35,685 nucleotides of DNA from Anaerolineae bacterium (GTDB taxonomy: Bacteria > Chloroflexota > Anaerolineae > Aggregatilineales > Phototrophicaceae). Below, one piece after another: positions 7,020-15,275 of this stretch. The stretch lies in assembly GCA_022824565.1 (NCBI GenBank), contig JAJDZQ010000173.1, forward strand, positions 1 to 35,685, read 5' to 3'. The notes below the pieces were generated by a model. That model was not told the origin of the DNA. It ran no database searches and was given only the letters and a program-made list of their open reading frames with translations. Both the position numbers and the translations under genes were made by a program. The stretch's first letter is position 1, and each line of letters begins with the position of its first letter.

Positions 7020-8590
7020 GAGATTGCGTTGATGTCGTTGAAGCGCCCTTGCTCGGCGACGACACTGCGGTTATCCGCCTGATTTACCAAAAAGCCCTGA
7101 TAGAGCTGGCTGTTCAAACCGACCACCCGCCAGCCGCTCATGACAAATGGCGGAATTGTGATGCCAGCCGGGCAGCGCGTGCAATCGGCCGGCAGCCATT
7201 CGCCATTGTAGCGCCGCGCTATATGCAGGTGGGTGGCATTTGAATAGCCGCCGATGCAGGCAGGGAAACCCAGCAAATTGCCCGCCTCGACCACTTGCCC
7301 GACTCGCAGCGAATTGTGATGGTCGATATGCAAATACAGAATCGTCCAGCCGCTGCCTTCATTGCCATCGCCATCCAGGTCGAGCACAACCAGGCCTTCT
7401 GCCAGGCGCGCGATCACGCCATCGGCCACAGCTGTAGCCGCGAATGACGACTCGTAACAGCCATACTTGTCGTCCGGGGGCGCGAAATCGATCGCCGACC
7501 AGGCGCTGCCGTTGCCCCAGCCACCATGAAAGCCCCCGGTGTAGCGCCACTGCTCGCCTCGTGGGAATGGCAAGGTCAATTCCGGTTGTAGAAGGTCCAT
7601 TGGCACAGTGACATGGGCATCGGCGAAGGCATCGCCAAAAAGCGCGCGGTATGTCGCAGCCAAGCCCACCTCCCCCACCGCGTCTTGCCAGTCCACTTGC
7701 GCAAGCAACTGCGAAAGCACATATTGCACAGCGACTGTGCCAGCATTCAGCGATGGGTCGAAGCGCAAGTTGCTCGCATCGGCGAACTTCAATTGCGGAG
7801 CGCCGCGGTATTTCCAATCATAATAGCCCTGATTGAGCTGGTCGGCCAGCCAGCTAAGCTGACTGTAGATGCCGGCGCGGGCGATGCCGAATGCCTGCGT
7901 CAACAGAGGATAGACCCGCGCATCCTCATCGACATCCTGGCTGGACAACAACCGGGCAAAATGCTCCAAGAAAGCCAGTAAGACGCGCGCATCCACACTA
8001 TATTCCCGCGACACGCGCTCGACAATCTGCGCCGCGCTGTATTGTGTTGAGTCCAGCGTGACAGTCATCTCGCGCAATACGCCGGGCTGCGCGGCAACAA
8101 AGGCGGCGACATCAAACGCCGCGCTGTTCACCGAGCGCACCAGTCGCGAATCGGCCAAGATGCGGATTGCCTCGGTATAGTCGACAAGGGTTTGTGGCAA
8201 AACAAGCACTTCGCCCACATTCAGCAGGTCGGGATTGGGCAGGTCGTTGGCGGCCAGCAAATCACTCACCGAAATGTTGTAACGAAGCGCAATCCGCGTG
8301 ATTGTGTCGCCAGCCGCCACCGTGTGTGTGACGACCGGCCGTTCAGTAGGCTCGGGCGCGGCTTGCAGACCTGCCTGGATAGCCAGGGGTGTGTCCGCGG
8401 TTGGCAACATACTTGTCGTTTGCGGTGTGGCGATTGCGCTGGAGCCCGCCCATTCATCGGCGCCGTTTGTAGCCGGGCTGGCCGCGGCGCAACCGGCCAG
8501 CAGGCTTGCAAAAGACAAGACAGACAACACTAGGGCGGCTGCCCTTGGCGCGCTATAATCGGGGAAAATGCGGTTGCAGATTCGTGACAT
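7013..8590 (-). CDS. Lipoprotein with LysM and LasA-like M23 metallopeptidase domain
   Basis: 525 residues from the ATG at 8590; a TTG at 8617 would add 9 residues and overlap the divergent SCP2 gene. The signal ends in the lipobox LLAGC. A LysM domain (HTVAAGDTITRIALRYNIS ... NVGEVLVLP) follows, then a ~200-residue helical region and an M23 domain. Counting from 8617, the zinc ligands would be H364 and D377 (GFHGG ... SAIDF, 13 apart, the spacing of LasA/beta-lytic M23A enzymes) and H465 in HLHI. H463 and H430 (LYLHID) would be the other active-site histidines. The catalytic set looks complete, so peptidoglycan cross-link or stem-peptide cleavage is expected at the cell surface. Confidence 0.8.
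   Translation of the reverse strand: MSRICNRIFPDYSAPRAAALVLSVLSFASLLAGCAAASPATNGADEWAGSSAIATPQTTSMLPTADTPLAIQAGLQAAPEPTERPVVTHTVAAGDTITRIALRYNISVSDLLAANDLPNPDLLNVGEVLVLPQTLVDYTEAIRILADSRLVRSVNSAAFDVAAFVAAQPGVLREMTVTLDSTQYSAAQIVERVSREYSVDARVLLAFLEHFARLLSSQDVDEDARVYPLLTQAFGIARAGIYSQLSWLADQLNQGYYDWKYRGAPQLKFADASNLRFDPSLNAGTVAVQYVLSQLLAQVDWQDAVGEVGLAATYRALFGDAFADAHVTVPMDLLQPELTLPFPRGEQWRYTGGFHGGWGNGSAWSAIDFAPPDDKYGCYESSFAATAVADGVIARLAEGLVVLDLDGDGNEGSGWTILYLHIDHHNSLRVGQVVEAGNLLGFPACIGGYSNATHLHIARRYNGEWLPADCTRCPAGITIPPFVMSGWRVVGLNSQLYQGFLVNQADNRSVVAEQGRFNDINAISW
8554..8559 (+). promoter_or_regulatory. Consensus -10 box for the SCP2 gene
   Basis: A perfect TATAAT lies 43 bases before the SCP2 start, inside the signal-peptide region of the divergent lipoprotein gene. 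No clear -35 was found. Confidence 0.35.
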
Positions 8591-8602
8591 CAGGAGGGCA
8601 GC

Positions 8603-8932
8603 ATGGCCGAAGCGCAAGCAGTGCGAGCCACATTCGCGGGCATGGTCGAGCGATTCGCGCCAGACAAAGCGGGGGGTCTTTCTGCCAACATTGCTTTCAA
8701 CCTCAGCGGCGACAATGGCGGTCTGTATTGGATCAAGATCGCTGATGGCGCTGCCTCTACAGGCGAAGGCAGCCTAGCCAGCGCGGATATGACCGTGCAC
8801 GCCAGCGCCGATGACTGGTTCGCGGTGGCCATAGGCGACTTAAACCCCATGCAAGCCTTCATGACCGGCAAGCTCAAGGTCCAGGGCGATATGGGCTTGG
8901 CGATGAAGATGCAGACCCTGTTTGCTGGCTAA
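8603..8932 (+). CDS. SCP2 sterol-binding domain protein
   Basis: A single-domain 109-residue protein. The pattern of the sterol carrier protein 2 fold is clear: a start such as LSANIAFNLSGDNGG, then YWIKIADGAAST, SADMTVHASADDWFAVAIGDLN and the closing FMTGKLKVQGDMGLAMKMQTLF. SCP2 domains bind lipids or acyl-CoA in a hydrophobic tunnel; the ligand here is unknown. GGAGGG (8593-8598) sits 4 bases before the ATG. It is a monocistron between a divergent lipoprotein and a convergent HEAT gene. Confidence 0.88.
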   Translation: MAEAQAVRATFAGMVERFAPDKAGGLSANIAFNLSGDNGGLYWIKIADGAASTGEGSLASADMTVHASADDWFAVAIGDLNPMQAFMTGKLKVQGDMGLAMKMQTLFAG

Positions 8933-8951
8933 CACCCGCATTGTCGCCACC

Positions 8952-9947
8952 TCACCGACTGTCATAGCTGCCAGCTGGCGCGCTCAGCCCAAAACTGAAT
9001 GCCGCCACATCCAGCGCTTCGTCGATGGCATCGGCCACGCTGTCGTCATCACTGGCTGTCTCTGCCAGCTCGCTCAGCATGTCCAGGGCGCGACGACCGC
9101 CGATCTCGCCCAGCGCCGCGATCGCAGCCAGTTGGATCTCAGCATCATCGCTATGCAACAATTTGCCGATGGGCGGCACCGCCTGCTGTAGCTGCAGCTG
9201 CCCGCAAGCCGCGATCGCCTCATAGACGCATTCGTCGTCGCCGCTGGTCAATGCTTCCAGCAGCACATCGCCCCAGATGCTGTTGCAAGTCCGCCCCATG
9301 GCGAAGACCGCGCCAATTTTCAATTCCTGGCTGCCCTGCGCATATGCCGCGCGGATTAAGCGAGCCACCTGGGGATGGCTGGAATTTGCCAAAGCCTCCA
9401 GCGCTCGCCGCCGCACAGACGCGGGCTGTTGCGGATCGGTGTGCAGGCGCAAGGCGATTTGCTGCGCTGCTTCCGCCATGTCAGCCGCGATGCCGCCATA
9501 TTCGCCCAGCAGCATAAATCGTCCCAAGCCAGTCAAGGCCCGGGCTCGCACAAGCGCATCTGCGTCGTCCGCCAAAACCATAAAGCGCTGCATCGTCGCG
9601 GGCGATTCATCGAACCACAGCAGGTCGATGGCTGCTGCGCGAACCAGGCTGCTGCTGTCCGCCAGCGCTATCTGGGCAATCTCGCGGAAGTTGAGCTCGA
9701 ACAAGGCTTCGCTGGAGTCGTTGAGGGCGCGGAGGACTTGCGCTTTGAAACCGGCTGGCAACCGCGACCAGCTGCTTGCAATGGCTTCGCGCTCGGCTGG
9801 AGATAAATCGCTCAAGCCATAAATGATGACCGACGAAACAACCGACTGCCCGCTGGCCGCCCCGGCTTGCAGCGCCATCACCACTTCAGCGGGCGCAGGC
9901 TTCTGCTGCTCCAGCGCCGCAATCTCTTGCTCGAAGCCGTTCATCAC
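8952..9947 (-). CDS. HEAT-repeat protein
   Basis: 331 residues, soluble, no signal peptide. Most of the length is HEAT/PBS-lyase-type helical repeats, such as SSLVRAAAIDLLWF, DALVRARALTGLGRF, ASVRRRALEALANSS, LKIGAVFAMGRT and AEIQLAAIAALGEIGG. The start is GTG at 9947 or ATG at 9944. It begins 15 bases after the rseP stop and is probably in that operon. The fold implies a binding or adaptor role; no catalytic residues are seen. Confidence 0.8.
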   Translation of the reverse strand: MMNGFEQEIAALEQQKPAPAEVVMALQAGAASGQSVVSSVIIYGLSDLSPAEREAIASSWSRLPAGFKAQVLRALNDSSEALFELNFREIAQIALADSSSLVRAAAIDLLWFDESPATMQRFMVLADDADALVRARALTGLGRFMLLGEYGGIAADMAEAAQQIALRLHTDPQQPASVRRRALEALANSSHPQVARLIRAAYAQGSQELKIGAVFAMGRTCNSIWGDVLLEALTSGDDECVYEAIAACGQLQLQQAVPPIGKLLHSDDAEIQLAAIAALGEIGGRRALDMLSELAETASDDDSVADAIDEALDVAAFSFGLSAPAGSYDSR

Positions 9948-9962
9948 AAAGACTGGCTCGGT

Positions 9963-11465
9963 TCAACCGAGACTAGGTGGATTGACCAGGTCATAGACCA
10001 TGATGACCGCGCCCAGCAAGAGCAGCAGCGATATGCCAATCATGTGAACGCGCCCTTCGATCTTGGGGTCGACCGGTTTGCCGCGCAGCATCTCAATCAG
10101 CACAAAGACAATGCGGCCGCCGTCCAGCGCGGGGATGGGCAGCAAGTTGCTGATACCCAAGAAGATGCTGATTAGGGCGATGAAGTTGAGCATAATGGAC
10201 GGACCTTCGTTCAAGCTGCGTTGCAAGAATTCGCCGCCGATGATGCTGATGCCGATGATGCTGATCGGGCGCGCGTCTCGCCCTGTTAGCGAGCCATCCA
10301 ATAGCTGCCCCGGGACCGAGGCGATCAAACGAAAAGTCTGGGCAGTTGTGCGCAAGCTGTGCGCGATGGCATCGGGCACACTTTGTGGGATGAGTTCTTT
10401 CTTGTAGCCAGCGTTGGCGAAGCGCGTGGCATCGCCCAAAGCAAACTGCGAACGGATTAACATGCCCAGCCTGCCCTGCTCTTCTGGCGGGTCGATCTGC
10501 GGAATGAGGCTGACATCCAGCCGTTCAGTTGGCCCATCCTCCTGTTCGCGCAGGATCGTGAGCTGCAGCAGCTGGCCAGCGTAGTCTTCCGCCGCTTTTG
10601 CTAACAAACTGGCCGGATCGCCCGCAGACGGAATGTCGCTTCCAGCGATCTGCGCCACCAAATCACCAGGCAGAATGCCCGCTTTTGCCGCTGGCGACTC
10701 TTCGACCACACCCAGGACCTGCACATAACCAGCCCGCTCGGCGAAGTCGGGCGTTGTCGTAACCGCATAACTTTCGCCATCTGTCGCGCGGATCAGCGAA
10801 AAGTCGATCTGCTCGGCCTGATAAGCCGCCAGCAGGTCATGAAATGCCGCAAAGTCAACAAAGCGCTGGCCGTTGATCCGTTCTATGGCATCGCCAACCT
10901 GCACAGGCGTGTCTGCGAAAATGGAGTTCGGCGGGATCGCGGCAACTTGACTCAGACCGCCCACCGGCAACGACAAGCCAATCAGCGCGACCAGGAAAAA
11001 CAGCAGCATGGCTGTCAAAAAGTTGGCAAATGCGCCAGCCGCCATAAAGAAAATACGCGCCAGTGGCGGCGCCTCGCTCACCGACAACATCGCCTGCTCG
11101 TCGACTCCGCGCAGCCGCAGCATCTCTCGCTCGCTGACGATGCGCACCGGGCCCGACCGCCGATGTTCAATGATGACGCGGTCGCGTTTGACCTTGTCTT
11201 CGCTGGTGGGTCCCACCATGTCTTCACCCAACGGCCGCACGAACCCGCCCAGCGGGATCATGTTCAGGGTGAATTCGGTTTCGCGCCAGGTGAACAGACG
11301 GCGAATGCGCGGTGGAAAGCCAATGCCAAATTCCAGCACATTGATGCCCACCAGCCGAGCAGCCAAAAAATGCCCCAGCTCGTGGATGATGATGGCGGGG
11401 ATTAACACCAGCGCGAAAGCGGCGATGGCAAGCAAGATATCATTTGCGGCGGCAGGGTTGACCAT
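9963..11465 (-). CDS. rseP: RseP-family site-2 (M50) intramembrane zinc protease
   Basis: 500 residues with the features of RIP/RseP proteases. The zinc motif HELGH is at residues 28-32 in the first membrane helix. A second and third hydrophobic stretch and PDZ domain(s) lie in the middle (GVVEESPAAKAGILPGDLVAQIAG). The second metal motif NLLPIPALDGGR is at 440-451 (D448 the third ligand). These enzymes cut membrane-bound anti-sigma factors or signal peptides after a first site-1 cut. The start ATG is preceded by AGAGGAAG. It has its own promoter and is followed closely by the HEAT gene. No anti-sigma factor is present in the window, so the substrate is unknown. Confidence 0.92.
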   Translation of the reverse strand: MVNPAAANDILLAIAAFALVLIPAIIIHELGHFLAARLVGINVLEFGIGFPPRIRRLFTWRETEFTLNMIPLGGFVRPLGEDMVGPTSEDKVKRDRVIIEHRRSGPVRIVSEREMLRLRGVDEQAMLSVSEAPPLARIFFMAAGAFANFLTAMLLFFLVALIGLSLPVGGLSQVAAIPPNSIFADTPVQVGDAIERINGQRFVDFAAFHDLLAAYQAEQIDFSLIRATDGESYAVTTTPDFAERAGYVQVLGVVEESPAAKAGILPGDLVAQIAGSDIPSAGDPASLLAKAAEDYAGQLLQLTILREQEDGPTERLDVSLIPQIDPPEEQGRLGMLIRSQFALGDATRFANAGYKKELIPQSVPDAIAHSLRTTAQTFRLIASVPGQLLDGSLTGRDARPISIIGISIIGGEFLQRSLNEGPSIMLNFIALISIFLGISNLLPIPALDGGRIVFVLIEMLRGKPVDPKIEGRVHMIGISLLLLLGAVIMVYDLVNPPSLG

Positions 11466-11500
11466 CGGCGCTTCCTCTGGTTGCTCGTCTCTTTGCGCTC

Positions 11501-11530
11501 ATTATACGCGCGGCAAGGCATTTTGTGCAA
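11501..11530 (-). promoter_or_regulatory. Promoter for rseP
   Basis: On the minus strand a perfect TATAAT (11506-11501) follows TGCACA (11529-11524) with a 17-base spacer. It lies in the gap between the decarboxylase stop and rseP. Confidence 0.5.
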
Positions 11531-11552
11531 GCAGCCGCAGCCCGTCCCGCAA

Positions 11553-12554
11553 TCACTCGCTGGCAGACAACACGACAGCGCCGCCACCAACGCCCGAGCG
11601 CAACATGTCGATATCCGGCGACAAATCCGCCAGCCGTTCCGCCACCGCTTGGGCGTCAGCGGCCGCGCAGATGCAATGCACATTGGGTCCAGCATCCAAC
11701 GTATAACAGACGCGCAGCCCGTCAGCTTCTCGCCAGTTGCGCACCGCTTCCATCACCGCCAACGTGAGCGGCTGCCAATAGAAGAGTGGCGGCGCGCTGG
11801 TCATCATCACGGCGTGCATCAAGTTGCTGTCGGCTTCCACGACTCGCGCCAGCCAAGCAAAGTCGCGCTGATAAAGCGCCTGTTTGACTTCTTGCAGCCT
11901 GGCCGCGGCCGTCTCGACGCGCGCCGACTGGAATAGGCTGCTGTGGGCGCTGGCATGCCCGGCTGTCGAGCCAACTCGTTTATGCTGATGGCTGACGATG
12001 GCGATGACATCCGCCAGCTGCCAATGGTCTGCGGGCGCGATCGTCTCTGCGTATGAGTCTGCGTGCGCATTGGCGGCCTGCCACTCGACGAAGCCGCCGG
12101 GGATGGAACGGGCTGCGGAACCCGAACCCAGCCGCGCCAACGTCGTCAGTTCGCGTTCTGCAAGCTGTCCATGCAGCGCCGCCACAGCCGCCATGGTCAA
12201 CGCCGCGAAGGCCGATGCCGACGAAGCGATGCCCGCGCCCATGGGGAAGTTGTTGCGCGAATCGACCTGCGCCCGCAGCTTCGTTCCCAGCCGCCGCCGC
12301 AACATGTCCAGATGCGCTTGTACGCGCCGCAGCGCAGCCACGTTCGCAGCTTCGCCATTGATCGTCAAGCTGTCTGCTGCCAAATCCGCCGACCAGCGCA
12401 CAGTCGTTGTGGTATGCAGCGCCAACAGGTTCATGCTCAGCGAGCTGTTGGCTGGCAGCCGCAGCAGCGGGTCGCGGTTGCCCCAATACTTGATGAACGC
12501 AATGTTGGAATGCGCGCGCGCGCTTGCTATATTGTAGCTATCTGCCATGTGCAT
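11553..12554 (-). CDS. (Di)phosphomevalonate decarboxylase, probably acting on mevalonate 5-phosphate
   Basis: GHMP-superfamily decarboxylase of 333 residues from the ATG at 12554 (GAGAG just upstream; 12548 is also possible). The frame runs further upstream, but those residues are not family-like and contain the promoter. Family signatures: NIAFIKYWGNRD near the N terminus (usually KYWGK), PANSSLSMNL, the ATP loop PMGAGIASSASAFAALTMAA, GSGSAARSIPGGFVEW (usually GSACRS) and YTLDAGPNV with the catalytic Asp. With isopentenyl phosphate kinase next door and no phosphomevalonate kinase seen, mevalonate 5-phosphate -> isopentenyl phosphate is the more likely reaction. The substrate cannot be proved from motifs. 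It is divergent from the UbiA-MVK-IPK operon. Confidence 0.85.
   Translation of the reverse strand: MHMADSYNIASARAHSNIAFIKYWGNRDPLLRLPANSSLSMNLLALHTTTTVRWSADLAADSLTINGEAANVAALRRVQAHLDMLRRRLGTKLRAQVDSRNNFPMGAGIASSASAFAALTMAAVAALHGQLAERELTTLARLGSGSAARSIPGGFVEWQAANAHADSYAETIAPADHWQLADVIAIVSHQHKRVGSTAGHASAHSSLFQSARVETAAARLQEVKQALYQRDFAWLARVVEADSNLMHAVMMTSAPPLFYWQPLTLAVMEAVRNWREADGLRVCYTLDAGPNVHCICAAADAQAVAERLADLSPDIDMLRSGVGGGAVVLSASE
12505..12533 (+). promoter_or_regulatory. Promoter for the UbiA-MVK-IPK operon
   Basis: TTGGAA (12505-12510), a 17-base spacer made largely of alternating GC, then TATATT (12528-12533). It lies inside the 5' coding part of the divergent decarboxylase. Confidence 0.5.
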
Positions 12555-12591
12555 CGGCTCTCGCTTGGCTATTGGGCGAGGCTGATCGTCC

Positions 12592-13533
12592 ATGCGCATC
12601 ATTATCCCGCCGCCGCGCTCTTTGTCCAGCGCAGAGAAAGCAAGATTGGCTGTACACATGTTGATCGGCTTGCTGCAAACCATGCGCCCACGCCAATGGA
12701 CGAAGAACATCCTGTTCGTCTTTCCGGCGCTGGTCTTCGGCTCGCAGCTTTTCAACCTCGCTGCGCTGACGCAAGTCGTGCTGTGCAGCTGCCTGCTGAT
12801 TGTGATTTCGGGCAGCGTCTACATCATCAACGACCTGGCCGACCTGGAAGCCGATCGCGCTCACCCACGCAAGCAGACGCGTCCGCTGGCGGCCGGCGTC
12901 GTTTCTGTGCCGGTCGCCTGGATGGCAGCCGTCATTTTGCCCGCCCTGGCGCTGGCGGCTGCATACAATGTCAATCAGACCTTGTTTTGGGTTCTACTCG
13001 TCTATTTTGTGTTGCAAGTCGCCTATTCCTTCGTTCTGAAGCACATTGTGCTGCTGGACATATTGGTCGTGGCGGGGGGTTTCGTGCTGCGCGTGCTGGC
13101 GGGCGGCGTGGTCATTGATGTGCAGCTTTCGCCCTGGCTGTATACATCGGCGGGTTTGCTGGCGCTTTTTTTGGTCATCGGCAAGCGGCGGCAAGAATTC
13201 TTCACGCTCGGCGAACAGGCCGCGCTGGCTCGACCAGTTTCCGCTCACTACAACCTGGCGCTATTGGATGACATGTTGCGCATTGTGACCGCATCAACAA
13301 TGATTACCTATATCCTGTACACTGTCGAAGCGCGGACGATGGTGCGCCATGGCGAAAACCTGGGGCTGTTGACCGTGCCCATCGTGATCTATGGCTTGTT
13401 CCGCTATCTGTACCTGATCCATGTGCAGAACGAAGGCAGCGCGCCAGACGAAATTCTGCTGACCGACCGTCCGCTGCAAGCGACTATTGCGGTGACGGCG
13501 CTCGCCTACTTTATCATCATTTATCTGCTCTGA
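12592..13533 (+). CDS. UbiA-family prenyltransferase, decaprenyl-phosphate phosphoribosyltransferase-like
   Basis: 313-residue polytopic membrane protein with about 8-9 hydrophobic segments. It has the RPRQWTKN start and the Mg-binding NDLADLEADRAHPRKQTRP motif typical of the DPPR-synthase branch of UbiA enzymes (Rv3806c type), which join 5-phosphoribose diphosphate to a polyprenyl phosphate. A second Asp-containing loop is less clear. The start could be 12592 (weak GAGG) or 12658, closer to the usual N terminus. MVK begins immediately at its stop, so it is co-transcribed with isoprenoid precursor genes. A role in making a lipid-linked pentose for envelope glycans is inferred. Confidence 0.8.
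   Translation: MRIIIPPPRSLSSAEKARLAVHMLIGLLQTMRPRQWTKNILFVFPALVFGSQLFNLAALTQVVLCSCLLIVISGSVYIINDLADLEADRAHPRKQTRPLAAGVVSVPVAWMAAVILPALALAAAYNVNQTLFWVLLVYFVLQVAYSFVLKHIVLLDILVVAGGFVLRVLAGGVVIDVQLSPWLYTSAGLLALFLVIGKRRQEFFTLGEQAALARPVSAHYNLALLDDMLRIVTASTMITYILYTVEARTMVRHGENLGLLTVPIVIYGLFRYLYLIHVQNEGSAPDEILLTDRPLQATIAVTALAYFIIIYLL
12601..12628 (-). promoter_or_regulatory. Promoter for the phosphomevalonate decarboxylase gene
   Basis: On the minus strand TGGACA (12628-12623), a 16-base spacer and GATAAT (12606-12601), each one mismatch from consensus. The leader to 12554 is ~40 bases. If the UbiA gene starts at 12592, this promoter lies within its first codons. Confidence 0.5.
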
Positions 13534-14475
13534 ATGACCATGAAAGGCAGTGTCAGCGCGCCCGGCAAAGCCATTCTGCTAGGCGAACATGCCGTGGTCT
13601 ATGGCAAGCCGGCGATTGCCATTCCGCTGCCCCAGCTGCGCGCAGTGGCCGACTTCCATCAAAACGAGCGAACCTTCACGATTTGTGCAGCCGACATAAA
13701 CCGCCCGCCCTGGCATTGGAGCGCCAGCGCAGCGAACTCCGCCGACCCGCTGGCCAGCATGGCCGCGCTCACACTGCGGCATCTGGGCATCTGCGCGCCA
13801 ACCGGCGAAATCACGATTCGTTCTGCGATTCCTATCGCCAGTGGCCTGGGCAGTGGCGCTGCTGTCTCCGCCGCCCTGGGACGCGGCATCGCCGGACTGT
13901 ATGGCAAAACGCTAGCCAATGCCGAGTTGAATGCGCTGGTCTATGCAGTGGAAAAATTGCATCACGGCACGCCAAGCGGCATCGACAATACGACTGTCGT
14001 TTTTGAGCAGCCAGTCTACTTCCAGCGCGGACAGCCGCTAAAAACGCTAAAGCCGACCCACAGGCTGGATTTTCTGCTGGCGGACAGCGGCGTCCCCGCG
14101 CTGACACGCGTGTCTGTCACAGCCGTTCGTCAGTTGCTGCGCAAAGAGCCAGTGCGCACAAACAGCCTGCTCGAGCAAATCGCCGCTGCCGTCGCCGCTG
14201 CCCAAGCCTGCCTGGCAGCGGGCAAGCTTTTGCAATTGGGCGAGTTGATGACAGAAAATCACGGTCGTTTGCAGCACTTGGGGGTGTCTTCGCCGCGGCT
14301 GGATGCCCTGGTAGCGGCGGGCCTGCAAGCGGGCGCGCTGGGCGCAAAGCTTTCGGGGGGCGGTCTTGGCGGCAATATCATTGCGCTGGTCGAACCAGCG
14401 ACGAGATCGGCGGTCGAGCGGGCGCTGCTAGCGGCCGGCGCGATACGCGTACTGTCTGCGAGCCTAGGAGGCTGA
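13534..14475 (+). CDS. mvk: Mevalonate kinase
   Basis: 313-residue GHMP kinase that phosphorylates mevalonate at O5. Visible features: SAPGKAILLGEHAVVYGKPAIA at the N terminus, the ATP loop PIASGLGSGAAVSAA (about 100-114), HHGTPSGIDN with the catalytic Asp at 151, and AKLSGGGLGG near residue 272. The usual loop is AKLTGAGxGG; the Ser/Gly variant is mild. HHGTPSGIDN is characteristic of mevalonate kinase rather than phosphomevalonate kinase. The ATG directly abuts the UbiA stop, with a second possible ATG at 13540. IPK follows after 7 bases. Confidence 0.92.
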   Translation: MTMKGSVSAPGKAILLGEHAVVYGKPAIAIPLPQLRAVADFHQNERTFTICAADINRPPWHWSASAANSADPLASMAALTLRHLGICAPTGEITIRSAIPIASGLGSGAAVSAALGRGIAGLYGKTLANAELNALVYAVEKLHHGTPSGIDNTTVVFEQPVYFQRGQPLKTLKPTHRLDFLLADSGVPALTRVSVTAVRQLLRKEPVRTNSLLEQIAAAVAAAQACLAAGKLLQLGELMTENHGRLQHLGVSSPRLDALVAAGLQAGALGAKLSGGGLGGNIIALVEPATRSAVERALLAAGAIRVLSASLGG

Positions 14476-14482
14476 TGACCCG

Positions 14483-15274
14483 ATGACCACATTAATCAAG
14501 CTCGGCGGTTCGCTGGTCACAGACAAGCTCGTTGCAAATTCCTTTCGCCGCGATGTGGTTCGCCAGATCGCCGCGCAACTGACGAGGCTATTTGCGAATG
14601 CCGATGAGCTGCGCGTGGTGCTGGGGCACGGCAGCGGCTCGTTTGGGCATGTCGCGGCGCAGAAATACCGAACTGTGCAGGGAGTCGCCAGCGCAAAAGA
14701 GCGGCTGGGCATGGCGCGGGTGGGCGCGGTCGCAGCGGAATTAAGCCGATTGATCTTGGCTGAGTTGCTGGCAGCCGGGTTGCCGGCGCTGCGCTTCCCG
14801 CCATCGGCGCTGTTACTGACGCGCAATCGGCGCATTGAAATGCTAGAAACGCGCCCCTTGCTGTCGGCGTTGCAACAAGGCAGCTTGCCGCTGGTGCATG
14901 GCGATATCGCGCTGGACAGCCTGATCGGCGGCACGATCGTTTCCACAGAAACCGTCTTTGCCGCGTTGGTCGAGCCGCTGGGCGTGACAGAAATTATCTT
15001 GCTGGGCAAAGAGGACGGCGTGCTGGATGATGCTGGCACGGTCATCCCGTGCATCACGCCAGAGACTCTTCCCGCCCTGAAGCCGCTGTTGGGCGGCGCT
15101 AGCGGCATTGATGTAACTGGCGGCATGTTGCACAAAGTCGAGGCGATGGTAGAGCTGGTGGCGCGGCAGCCCCGGCTGACTGTCACAATCGCCGATGGCC
15201 GGCGCGAGGGTATATTGCTAGATTTGCTGCAGCAGCGGCGCGCGGTTGGCACGCGCATCACAGCGGCTTTCTAG
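14483..15274 (+). CDS. ipk: Isopentenyl phosphate kinase
   Basis: 263-residue amino-acid-kinase-fold enzyme converting isopentenyl phosphate plus ATP to IPP. Diagnostic features: IKLGGSLVTDK at the N terminus (Lys6), then HGSGSFGH at 49-56, whose last His marks IPK against other kinases of this fold. VHGDIALD and LLGKEDGVLD are also present, as is a C-terminal DVTGGMLHKVEAM segment with the phosphate-binding Lys. AGGAGG (14466-14471) precedes the ATG by 11 bases. IPK is the key enzyme of the alternative mevalonate route. It ends one base before the stop of the convergent binding protein. Confidence 0.93.
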   Translation: MTTLIKLGGSLVTDKLVANSFRRDVVRQIAAQLTRLFANADELRVVLGHGSGSFGHVAAQKYRTVQGVASAKERLGMARVGAVAAELSRLILAELLAAGLPALRFPPSALLLTRNRRIEMLETRPLLSALQQGSLPLVHGDIALDSLIGGTIVSTETVFAALVEPLGVTEIILLGKEDGVLDDAGTVIPCITPETLPALKPLLGGASGIDVTGGMLHKVEAMVELVARQPRLTVTIADGRREGILLDLLQQRRAVGTRITAAF

Positions 15275-15275
15275 C

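Noticed and set aside
12511..12523. Alternating GC tract as a short tandem repeat of interest
   Set aside because: Very short and inside coding sequence; noted only as the spacer of a candidate promoter.
12063..13118. 351-codon plus-strand frame spanning the decarboxylase and UbiA genes
   Set aside because: Overlaps two recognisable genes and has a low-complexity Arg/Gln/Ala-rich translation.
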